Assembly (NCBI GenBank): GCA_001311545.1 | Contig: BBBL01000053.1 | Coordinates: 1 to 8,377, forward strand | Origin: Thermus kawarayensis JCM 12314 | GTDB taxonomy: Bacteria; Deinococcota; Deinococci; Deinococcales; Thermaceae | DNA: 8,377 nt | Direction: 5' to 3' | Shown here: positions 1-6,481 of the stretch, piece after piece | Layout: the number at the start of each line of letters is the position of its first letter | Numbering within the stretch: the first letter of the stretch is position 1 | Translations under genes and position numbers: made by a program | Notes under the pieces: model-generated | The model's input: only the letters and a program-made list of their open reading frames with translations | What the model was told of the DNA's origin: nothing | The model's database searches: none

Positions 1-2
1 GG

Positions 3-236
3 GCCCTGGCCGTGCCGGAGGAGGAGGACCTGGAGGCCCACGCCGCCTGGCCCGGGCAGAACGCCCCGGCCCTGGAAGCCTGGATTGTGGAGCGCCTGGC
101 CTTCCTGGAGGAGGGCTGGCCGGAGGCGAGGGAGGTGGAGCTTCTGGGAGTCTGGGCCGGGGACCCGCCCCGGCTTGAGCCCATCGCCCGGGCCCGGGTG
201 AAGGTCAAGGAGTCCAGGGAGGTAGGCCATGCCTGA
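3..236 (+). CDS. Hypothetical small acidic protein, 5' end outside the window
   Basis: The reading frame is open to the left edge, so the 5' end is probably missing; a GTG at 12 could serve as a start but has no visible ribosome-binding site within the window. The visible 77 residues are rich in Glu, Ala and Trp and contain a segment around EAWIVERLAFLEEGWPEA, likely helical. The C-terminal part, up to VKVKESREVGHA, looks strand-like. There is no signal peptide, membrane segment or motif I recognise. GC-rich third codon positions support real coding. It is the first of several small plus-strand genes in the presumed mobile element, and its stop at 234-236 runs straight into the repeat block at 237-424. 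Function unknown. Confidence 0.6.
   Translation, partial: ALAVPEEEDLEAHAAWPGQNAPALEAWIVERLAFLEEGWPEAREVELLGVWAGDPPRLEPIARARVKVKESREVGHA
213..232 (+). repeat. Ribosome-binding-site-like direct repeat, copy 1 (copy 2 at 442-461)
   Basis: TCCAGGGAGGTAGGCCATGC at 213-232 matches TCCAGGGAGGTGGCCCATGC at 442-461 at 18 of 20 positions. Both contain a strong Shine-Dalgarno core (AGGGAGGT) before an ATG. The second copy starts the gene at 458. The first precedes an ATG at 229 that opens only a repeat-rich frame with no coding signal. The two copies bracket the repeat block, so that block may have been inserted or duplicated between two copies of one gene-start region. Shared Shine-Dalgarno consensus could also explain the match. 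Confidence 0.5.
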
Positions 237-424
237 GCGTGCGCGAGTTTCGGGAAGTGCCGTCCTGGACGGGAGAGAGAATGCGCACGCACTCTGTGCC
301 GTCCAGGACGGCACTCCTCTCCCATGCGTGCGCGGCCATGCGCATAGCGTGCGCGAGGGTTTGTGCCGTCCCGGAGGGCGTTTTCCCGCATTCCGGGAGG
401 GAACGCGCACGCGGTTTCGGGAAG
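237..424. repeat. Iteron-like block of short direct and inverted repeats
   Basis: The 8-mer GCGTGCGC or its complement GCGCACGC occurs five times: 237-244 (+), 283-290 (-), 326-333 (+), 347-354 (+) and 405-412 (-). AGCGTGCGCGAG is shared at 236-247 and 346-357. GTGCCGTCC occurs at 257, 296 and 363. GTTTCGGGAAG occurs at 247-257 and 414-424. Arms 257-272 and 299-314 form a perfect 16-bp inverted repeat. The block lies between two small genes with no convincing coding frame of its own. This density of ordered motifs resembles a replication origin, a multi-operator control region or a transfer origin. Which one applies cannot be told from sequence alone. Confidence 0.7.
296..314. promoter_or_regulatory. 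Perfect 19-bp palindrome, candidate operator
   Basis: GTGCCGTCCAGGACGGCAC is a perfect palindrome around a single central A. A near copy centred on T lies at 257-275 (full left half, 6 of 9 right-half bases), and a third, more degenerate copy centred on C starts at 363. Three similar dyads 39 and 67 bp apart suggest cooperative sites for a dimeric DNA-binding protein. They could also be stems of a structured transcript. No cognate regulator is identified in the window. Confidence 0.5.
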
Positions 425-457
425 ATAGAGAGGCGCGAACCTCCAGGGAGGTGGCCC

Positions 458-691
458 ATGCACCCCGCTGACGCCCTGGCCCGGTACTTCTGGGAGCAGG
501 GGCTGGACGTGTTCACGGACCCCCTGGAACCTCCCGGCCACCTGGTGGTGCGGGACGGGGGATATACCCGCGCCTTCTCCCCGCACGAGATTGAGGCCCT
601 GGCCGCCTTCCTCCTGGGCCTCGGACTCATGGACGGGAAGGGCCGGCCCCTGAAGGCAAGTCCTCCGGGGGTGGAGGAGGAGAAAGCATGA
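458..691 (+). CDS. Hypothetical small protein (77 aa)
   Basis: I chose the ATG at 458 because AGGGAGGTGGCCC stands directly before it as a strong ribosome-binding site. The frame stays open further upstream (to a GTG at 239), but that stretch is the repeat block. The 77 residues run from MHPADALARYFWEQGLDVF to a Glu-rich tail. Two parts are readable: an N-terminal amphipathic helix (about 3-15), and SPHEIEALAAFLLGLGLMD (about 41-59), probably a second helical unit. There is no signal peptide or catalytic motif. Its stop overlaps the start of the next frame in an ATGA (688-691), implying translational coupling. It belongs to the compact small-gene run of the element. Function unknown. Confidence 0.65.
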   Translation: MHPADALARYFWEQGLDVFTDPLEPPGHLVVRDGGYTRAFSPHEIEALAAFLLGLGLMDGKGRPLKASPPGVEEEKA

Positions 692-789
692 CCCCGAGGG
701 AAGTCCTGCCACACGAGGAGGGTGCGGCACCGCCGGAAGTCCCGTACCCCGAGGTGCGGCCCGAAGACCCTTCCCCCTTCACGCCGTGA
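688..789 (+). CDS. Very short Pro/Glu-rich ORF (33 aa) joined to both neighbours
   Basis: This 33-residue frame starts at the ATG of the ATGA overlap with the upstream gene and ends at a TGA inside a GTGA overlap with the next frame. It begins MTPREVLPHEEGAAPPEV and is dominated by Pro, Glu and Gly, so it is probably disordered. Third codon positions are mostly G or C, as in real genes here. Overlaps at both ends argue for a real translated frame. Its small size, and the single-base errors elsewhere in this sequence, leave open that it is part of a longer gene broken by a miscalled base. Function unknown. Confidence 0.4.
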   Translation: MTPREVLPHEEGAAPPEVPYPEVRPEDPSPFTP

Positions 790-980
790 GCAGATGGGTG
801 GTGTCCGTGTGGCCGTGGTGCCGTTTCGCGGGCATCACGGCCAGGATGTGGCCCTACCTCGGGGGACGCTTCCTGAGGGAAGCCGTGGACCTGGGCCCCC
901 TCGGGGTGGTGTGGGTTGACCCGCCCAAGACCCTCTGGGCGTGGCAACCCCGGGGGGTGAGGGATAGGGAGGTGAGGGGA
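786..980 (+). CDS. Hypothetical Trp-rich small protein; true stop uncertain
   Basis: The frame begins at a GTG overlapping the preceding stop (GTGA, 786-789) with no obvious ribosome-binding site, consistent with coupled translation. It encodes MSRWVVSVWPWCRFAG and then a segment ending in WVDPPKTLWAWQPRG, with strongly GC-rich third positions. As written, the frame runs on without a stop into the next gene at 981. One base fewer in the G run at 954-959 would give a TGA immediately after QPRG, and given the errors elsewhere that is the likelier natural end. The coordinates stop here before the well-supported ATG at 981. No family recognised. Confidence 0.4.
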
Positions 981-1216
981 ATGCCCACACGCAAGAGAAC
1001 TCTCGGAGATTTAGACGGGGCCACGAGGTTGGTGTGGAAAGGGCTAAAGCGGGCCGCCCAGCTTCTGGACCACCCTGACCCCCAGGTGGCCTTACGGGCC
1101 GCCCACGCCGTCTTCCAGGGAGCCACGCTTACGCCAAGCTCCAGGAGGTGCGGGACCTGAAGGATAGGGTGGAAGCGCTGGAAGCCAGGGTGATTGAACT
1201 CAGGAGGGCGATATGA
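981..1216 (+). CDS. Hypothetical coiled-coil protein, frameshifted in this copy
   Basis: The ATG at 981 has a strong ribosome-binding site (GGGAGGTGAGGGGA). The protein starts MPTRKRTLGDLDGATRLVWK, then has a HEAT-like helical stretch LLDHPDPQVALRAAHAVFQ (about 31-49). A single-base shift near 1127-1129 follows: ACGCTTACGCC reads naturally as ACG-GCT-TAC-GCC with one G restored. The continuing frame gives YAKLQEVRDLKDRVEALEAR, a clear heptad coiled coil ending at TGA 1214-1216. The repaired length is 78 residues. The stop overlaps the next ATG (ATGA, 1213-1216). The short basic helical head and coiled-coil tail recall small phage packaging or scaffold-type proteins, but I cannot assign a family. 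Confidence 0.55.
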
Positions 1217-1551
1217 GGAGCGTCTTGAGGAAGGTGGAGCGGCTGGTGTGGGAGCGGATGGCCCGGGAAATCCCCCTGGTCCTGGTAGTCTACGATGGGC
1301 AGGCCTGGCGCCCCCCGGAGGAGGAGGTGCGCCAGGCCGTGGAGGAGGCCAGGAGGTTAGGGAGCGAGTGGCGGTCCTTTACGCCCCCGAGCCCGGGGAG
1401 GCTTCTCACCAAAGTTAAGTCTATAGCGCTAGAGTCCGATGAGTGTTCCTCCGAAGAACCGGCGGACATCGTGTCCGCTGGTTCTTCATCACCAGACTCA
1501 ACTTTGATGAGAGAACCCACCGTTGCCGCACCCCGTTCTTGGCCGGGGTAG
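1213..1551 (+). CDS. Hypothetical protein whose 3' part is formed by an inverted-repeat element
   Basis: The ATG lies in an ATGA overlap with the preceding gene. Residues 1-63 look genuine: an amphipathic helix (VLRKVERLVWERMAREI), a strand-like LVLVVYDGQAW, then a charged helix EEEVRQAVEEARRLG. From about residue 64 (base 1404) the frame enters the 109-bp inverted repeat and composition changes to Ser-rich text; it ends at TAG 1549-1551. The likely history is that the repeat landed in or next to the 3' end of this gene and replaced its tail, so the natural C-terminus is not visible. Function unknown; only the first 63 residues should be trusted. Confidence 0.5.
   Translation: MRSVLRKVERLVWERMAREIPLVLVVYDGQAWRPPEEEVRQAVEEARRLGSEWRSFTPPSPGRLLTKVKSIALESDECSSEEPADIVSAGSSSPDSTLMREPTVAAPRSWPG
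1404..1512. repeat. 109-bp imperfect inverted repeat, MITE-like or long snapback structure
   Basis: The outer arms, TCTCACCAAAGTTAAGTCT (1404-1422) and the complement of 1494-1512, match at 17 of 19 positions. The inner arms 1453-1468 and 1472-1487 pair over 16 bp with one G-T wobble around a TCG loop. A short middle helix (GATGA 1438-1442 with TCATC 1486-1490) links them. The left arm has two extra blocks, one of which holds the palindrome TAGCGCTA (1425-1432). The whole unit therefore folds as one long hairpin with bulges. It encodes no transposase and I see no clear target-site duplication. It could be a non-autonomous transposable element or a structured RNA. Confidence 0.65.
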
Positions 1552-1614
1552 CCTTTCCTGGAAAACGGCACGGGCTAGAAAGACCCAGAACCTTCCCCAC
1601 ACGAGGGGAGGAGC

Positions 1615-1638
1615 CTTCCCCCTAGCGCGTGGGGGAAG
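1615..1638. repeat. 8-bp perfect hairpin with a possible alternative partner
   Basis: CTTCCCCC (1615-1622), an 8-base loop and GGGGGAAG (1631-1638). An upstream CTTCCCCAC at 1592-1600 can pair with the same right arm, extended to GTGGGGGAAG, if one G is bulged. The two folds therefore exclude each other, a feature of attenuator-like leaders. No long T run follows, so a simple terminator is not obvious. Confidence 0.4.
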
Positions 1639-1695
1639 ATGGCGCAAACTTTCGCCTGGAAAAACCTGGTGGGTTGCCCCAGGCTACTCCCCCTT

Positions 1696-1714
1696 CCCGT
1701 CAACGGCTGACGGG
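1696..1714. repeat. 7-bp perfect inverted repeat
   Basis: CCCGTCA (1696-1702) and TGACGGG (1708-1714) around the loop ACGGC. It lies about 90 bp upstream of the integrase-unit start codon and could be an operator or a weak RNA hairpin. No T tract follows. Confidence 0.4.
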
Positions 1715-1741
1715 TTACCCGGGCCGCGAGGCACCCCCATC

Positions 1742-1765
1742 TTCGCGAAACCAAACTTTCGCGAA
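1742..1765. promoter_or_regulatory. 9-bp perfect dyad upstream of the promoter, candidate operator
   Basis: TTCGCGAAA (1742-1750), spacer CCAAAC, TTTCGCGAA (1757-1765). Each arm is itself nearly self-complementary (TTCGCGAA). The dyad is centred about 50 bp upstream of the predicted transcription start at 1804, a position typical of activator or integrase-accessory sites. The small ribbon-helix-helix-like protein encoded just downstream is a natural candidate to bind here, but that is inference. Confidence 0.5.
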
Positions 1766-1788
1766 CTAGGATGTTGCCCCTGTTGGTG

Positions 1789-1804
1789 TGGTAAAATGCC
1801 GCCA
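1789..1804 (+). promoter_or_regulatory. Extended -10 promoter giving a leaderless transcript
   Basis: TG at 1789-1790, one base, then TAAAAT at 1792-1797 forms an extended -10 element. The A of the ATG at 1804 lies seven bases after the hexamer, exactly where transcription would begin. No Shine-Dalgarno sequence precedes this ATG (TGCCGCC instead), unlike most other starts in the window. Leaderless genes driven by a TANNNT -10 are common in the Deinococcus-Thermus group. There is no good -35 at about 1769-1774, which fits an extended -10 promoter. Confidence 0.6.
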
Positions 1805-2028
1805 TGCCGCGAGGTGAGAACCTGAGGGCCATCCCCCCCGAGGAGCGGGCAAGGCGGCTTGGGGTTGCCCCTCTGCTTCCGGGTGAGGCGGGGCGGCAAG
1901 TCTACGTGAGGGCCCCCAAGGCGGTGTTGGACGCCTTTCTGGCCCTCACGGCAGGGGAGCGGGGTGATGTGGTAAGGCTGGGCCTCGAGGCCCTTAGGAG
2001 GGGGCATGCCGAAGAAGAGGGGAAATAG
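1804..2028 (+). CDS. Small ribbon-helix-helix-like protein, possible regulator or excisionase of the integrase unit
   Basis: This is a 74-residue protein. Residues 1-20 are charged and helical (IPPEERARRLG). From about residue 32 the pattern QVYVRAPKAVLDAFLALTAG, then ERGDVVRLGLEALRRG, fits a short beta strand followed by two helices, as in ribbon-helix-helix DNA-binding proteins; this is a fold guess from pattern only. It is the first gene of a two-gene unit and overlaps the integrase by 23 bases, so the two are made together. Small DNA-binding proteins next to tyrosine integrases often control integrase expression or excision direction. The likely start coincides with the transcription start (leaderless). 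No frameshift is evident. Confidence 0.6.
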   Translation: MPRGENLRAIPPEERARRLGVAPLLPGEAGRQVYVRAPKAVLDAFLALTAGERGDVVRLGLEALRRGHAEEEGK

Positions 2029-3157
2029 CGAGGGCACCATCTTTTTCCACAAGAGGAAGGGGTTGTGGTGCGGGCAGATAAGCGTGGGCCGGGGAAGCGA
2101 TGGGCGGCTGAAACGCACCACCATCTACGGGAAGACGCGGCAGGAGGTGGCAGAGAGGCTGGCCGAAGTAGCGGCCCAGGCCGCCAAGGGCATGTTCCCC
2201 ATCCTGAGGCGATTACCTCCGGGAGTGGGCGGAACGGTGGCTAGACCGCAAGAGCAAGGAGGTGCGGCCCAAGACTGCCCTGCTTACCGCCAAGACCTGG
2301 CCCGCTTCCTGGAGGAGGTGGGGGGAATCCGCCTGCAAGCCCTCCGCCCCCACCACATCCGCACCGCCCTTGACCGTATGGCGGCCAAAGGAGCTTCGCC
2401 CCGGGCGTTGCGGATGGCCCTGACCCTAGCCCGGGCGGTGCTGGAAGACGCAATGCGTATGGACCTGGTGCCCCGCAACGTGGCCCGGGCGGTGGACTTG
2501 CGCACCCCCCCGAAGCCCCCTGCCTTTCGCGTCCTTAACCCGGAGGAGGTGGAGCGGCTGGTGGAAGCCGCAAGGCCAGAACGGCTTTTCCCCGCCATCT
2601 ACCTCGCCCTGAGCACGGGGTTGCGGCGGGGGGAGCTTTGCGGGCTACGGTGGGGACACGTGGACCTCGAGGCCTGGACCCTCCGGGTGGAAGAAAACCG
2701 CATCACCCTGAGGGGCAAGGCCGTGGCCTCCCTCCCCAAGACCCCCCGGGCGGCCAGGGTCATCACCCTGTCTAGCGATGCCGTGAGCGTCCTCCAGGAG
2801 TGGCGGGCCAGGCAGGAGGAGGAGCGGGCCCACGCCGGGGCCGCGTGGGAGGACACCGGGCACGTCTTCACGGACCCCCTGGGCCGTCCCATCCACCCCG
2901 ACACCCTCAACCACACCTTGAGAAGGGTCTGCGATAGGGCCGGGTTGCCCCGGCTCAGGGTCCATGACCTTCGGCACATCCACGCAACCCTCATGCTCAG
3001 GAGGGGCGTCCCGGTGGAGGTGGTGGCCGAAAGACTCGGGCACGCCACCCCCGCCTTCACCCTAGCCCAGTACCGCCACGTGCTACCCGACGAGCACCGG
3101 ACCTGGGCCCTCAACTTATCGGAACTTCTCTCGGGAACTTCCCGGGCGAGGGCGTAG
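2006..3157 (+). CDS. int: Tyrosine-type site-specific integrase of the element
   Basis: This integrase catalyses strand exchange between the element's attP and the chromosomal attB, here most likely the adjacent tRNA-Lys 3' end. The ATG at 2006 follows AGGAGGGGGC. The 383 residues show an N-terminal arm-binding domain (about 8-62: GTIFFHKRKGLWCGQISVGR, then KTRQEVAERL). A helical core-binding domain follows (about 68-170), then the catalytic domain with the full set R207 (TGLRRGEL), K245 (LPKTPRAARVITL), H320 and R323 (HDLRH), H346 (RLGH) and nucleophile Y356 (AQYRHV). Residues 68-91 are scrambled by two compensating single-base errors: near 2206-2210 and 2276-2280 the neighbouring frame reads DYLREWAERWLDRKSKEVRP, a typical core-binding text. 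The catalytic part is unaffected. The gene is the last of the element before the tRNA. Confidence 0.92.
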   Translation: MPKKRGNSEGTIFFHKRKGLWCGQISVGRGSDGRLKRTTIYGKTRQEVAERLAEVAAQAAKGMFPILRRLPPGVGGTVARPQEQGGAAQDCPAYRQDLARFLEEVGGIRLQALRPHHIRTALDRMAAKGASPRALRMALTLARAVLEDAMRMDLVPRNVARAVDLRTPPKPPAFRVLNPEEVERLVEAARPERLFPAIYLALSTGLRRGELCGLRWGHVDLEAWTLRVEENRITLRGKAVASLPKTPRAARVITLSSDAVSVLQEWRARQEEERAHAGAAWEDTGHVFTDPLGRPIHPDTLNHTLRRVCDRAGLPRLRVHDLRHIHATLMLRRGVPVEVVAERLGHATPAFTLAQYRHVLPDEHRTWALNLSELLSGTSRARA

Positions 3158-3167
3158 CCCCTTCCCG

Positions 3168-3189
3168 GGTTGCAGTACGGTTGCAGTAC
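3168..3189. repeat. Perfect 11-bp tandem repeat, candidate integrase arm site
   Basis: GGTTGCAGTAC occurs twice back to back (3168-3178 and 3179-3189), directly after the integrase stop and about 50 bp from the tRNA 3' end. Tyrosine integrases with an N-terminal arm-binding domain bind short direct repeats flanking the crossover core, and this spacing and position fit such sites. No further copy was seen in the window. Confidence 0.5.
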
Positions 3190-3193
3190 CAAG

Positions 3194-3221
3194 CACCCCC
3201 CGGCCACGCTACCGGGGGGTG
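3194..3221. terminator. GC-rich hairpin between the converging integrase and tRNA-Lys genes
   Basis: A 10-bp perfect stem, CACCCCCCGG (3194-3203) with CCGGGGGGTG (3212-3221), and an 8-base loop. It lies between the plus-strand integrase and the minus-strand tRNA, so it could end transcription from both sides. Neither side has a T run, so efficient intrinsic termination is uncertain; a structural role at the attachment site is the alternative. Confidence 0.5.
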
Positions 3222-3240
3222 AAGCATTGTGTCCTGGAGC

Positions 3241-3290
3241 TGGTGGGCCGTGCAGGATTCGAACCTGCGACCTACCGATTAAAAGTCGGT
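3241..3290. other. Predicted attachment site: 3' half of tRNA-Lys
   Basis: Inferred from the integrase ending 83 bp from the tRNA 3' end and from the switch from element-like small genes to conserved backbone genes across this point. The crossover core is probably within the T arm to anticodon region. No second copy of any long part of the tRNA 3' half was found between 1 and 3240, so the other att site must lie to the left of the window if the element is intact. The exact core cannot be fixed without it. Confidence 0.45.
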
Positions 3291-3316
3291 TGCTCTGCCA
3301 GCTGAGCTAACGGCCC
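3241..3316 (-). tRNA. trnK: tRNA-Lys (anticodon UUU)
   Basis: The complement reads as a complete 76-base tRNA with the CCA encoded. The acceptor stem is GGGCCGT/ACGGCCC, the D arm GCTC-loop-GAGC, the anticodon stem ACCGA/TCGGT around CTTTTAA (anticodon TTT, decoding AAA/AAG), and the T arm GCAGG-TTCGAAT-CCTGC; all stems pair perfectly. Its 3' end faces the integrase gene, the classic arrangement where an element has inserted at a tRNA 3' end and restored the tRNA sequence. It is probably transcribed from its own promoter (3329-3357). Confidence 0.97.
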
Positions 3317-3328
3317 AAAGCCTTCCCG

Positions 3329-3357
3329 ATTATAGGGGGCTAAGAGGCCTTGCGCAA
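3329..3357 (-). promoter_or_regulatory. Promoter of tRNA-Lys
   Basis: On the minus strand, TTGCGC (3352-3357) and a perfect TATAAT (3329-3334) are separated by exactly 17 bases. Transcription would begin near 3322, a few bases before the tRNA 5' end at 3316. The -35 box lies inside the last codons of the upstream protein gene, which ends at 3340. Confidence 0.75.
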
Positions 3358-4043
3358 GCTTTCCATGATGAAAAGCCCCAAGGCTTCCTCCCTCACCCGC
3401 CGCCTTAGGGCCTCCAGGTCAAAAGGCCGCGGCGTCAGGGCCTCGAGGGCCCGCTTGAAGAGGGGCGCCTCCTCCAGAAGGGCGAAAAAACCGGGGTCGG
3501 CCCAAGGGGGCACCCAGGCCCCGCTCCGGCAGAGGAAGACCCGGTGGAACTCCCCCTCCACCCTCCCCCCGGGGTCCACCACCCGGGGCCACGGGCACCT
3601 TTGGCTCGGGCTCCGAGGAGGGGTCCCCGCCAGGGGGGGTAGTAGACCCGAAGCCTCGCCCCCAGGCGGTGGTAGAAGACCATCCAGTCGTCGCAGGCGG
3701 GCTCCTCCCCCAGGGGGCGGTAGCCCGCGTCGTGGTGGGCGTCAAAGAGGACCACCTCCTCCACCCCCCGGCGCACCTCGGGGTGGAAGGCAAGGGCGTT
3801 GCTTTCGGCGTAGTAGAGCACCGCCCCCGGGGCAAAGGCGAAGCGCCCCCAAAACCCCTGCCAGCCCCGGGCCTCGGGCAGGGGAAGCCCCCGGAGGAGG
3901 AAGGCCAAGGCCCGCTCCTCCCAGGCCTCCAGGAGGTAATAGGGGGTCTCAAAGTGGGCCCAGGCGAAAAGGGGGGCCAGGGGGTCCCCAGGATCTTGGG
4001 GCACGGGGAAGAAGTAGTCAAAGTCCACCACCAAAAGCCGCAT
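3340..4043 (-). CDS. Small arginase-like (DAHHD motif) protein, frameshifted in this copy
   Basis: The ATG at 4041-4043 is preceded by GGAGGA at a 7-base distance. The N-terminus MRLLVVDFDYFFPVP has an Asp-x-Asp motif on a predicted strand. Near residue 98 comes VVLFDAHHDAGYRPLG, and soon after ACDDWMVFYHRLG. DAHxD is the metal-binding signature of the arginase/ureohydrolase fold, so a metal-dependent hydrolase is plausible. The rest matches no arginase I know, and length (about 233 residues after repair) is shorter than usual. Two single-base shifts, near 3625-3628 and 3582-3588, split it; joined, the middle reads YYPPWRDPSSEPEPKVPVA and then RVVDPGGRVEGEF. There are no membrane segments. 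It lies just downstream of the oxidase terminator, which may separate it from that operon. Substrate unknown. Confidence 0.65.
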
Positions 4044-4061
4044 CCCCTATTCCTCCATAGC

Positions 4062-4090
4062 AAAGGCCCCCGCCCGCGGGCGAGGGCCTT
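4062..4090 (-). terminator. Terminator hairpin of the oxidase operon
   Basis: In transcript sense, AAGGCCCTCGCCC pairs with GGGCGGGGGCCTT over 13 bp with one G-T wobble and a minimal loop, then TTTG. It begins 13 bases after the caaB stop and lies just before the ribosome-binding site of the next gene. The short T run suggests partial termination. Confidence 0.65.
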
Positions 4091-4102
4091 GGGCAAGAAG
4101 GG

Positions 4103-6473
<2,371 letters not shown>

Positions 6474-6481
6474 CTAACCTC

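Larger units (their letters stand above)
1513..1803. other. Gene-free leader region, rich in hairpins
   Basis: About 290 bases without a credible gene on either strand. Besides the separately listed inverted repeats, it holds a 6-bp stem ACCCCG/CGGGGT near 1529-1548. It also has two copies of CCTTCCCC (1591 and 1614) that can compete for the same GGGGGAAG partner (1631-1638), and two copies of CAAACTTTCGC (1645-1655 and 1752-1762). It sits directly upstream of the promoter of the integrase unit. It is probably a control region, or the leftover junction between an inserted repeat and the integrase module. Confidence 0.5.

Noticed and set aside
229..471. An 80-codon plus-strand frame starting at the ATG at 229, and the upstream extension of the 458 gene to a GTG at 239
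   Set aside because: Both frames run through the repeat block, with Arg/His-rich text and no coding pattern; the ATG at 458 has the convincing ribosome-binding site.
1434..1460. A CCGATGA...GAAG pattern resembling the hammerhead ribozyme core
   Set aside because: The conserved core is mismatched, there is no stem II hairpin between the two parts, and no matching cleavage-site stem is present.
1591..1643. Two GC hairpins (CCTTCCCC...AGGGGAGG and CCTTCCCCC...GGGGGAAG) resembling type I-E CRISPR repeats
   Set aside because: The units differ in sequence and loop, are too close for spacers, and no further copies or cas genes are present.
1..3240. A defence, toxin-antitoxin or CRISPR system in the element part
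   Set aside because: None of the small proteins shows a nuclease, toxin, helicase or other defence motif that I can recognise; only the integrase module could be assigned.
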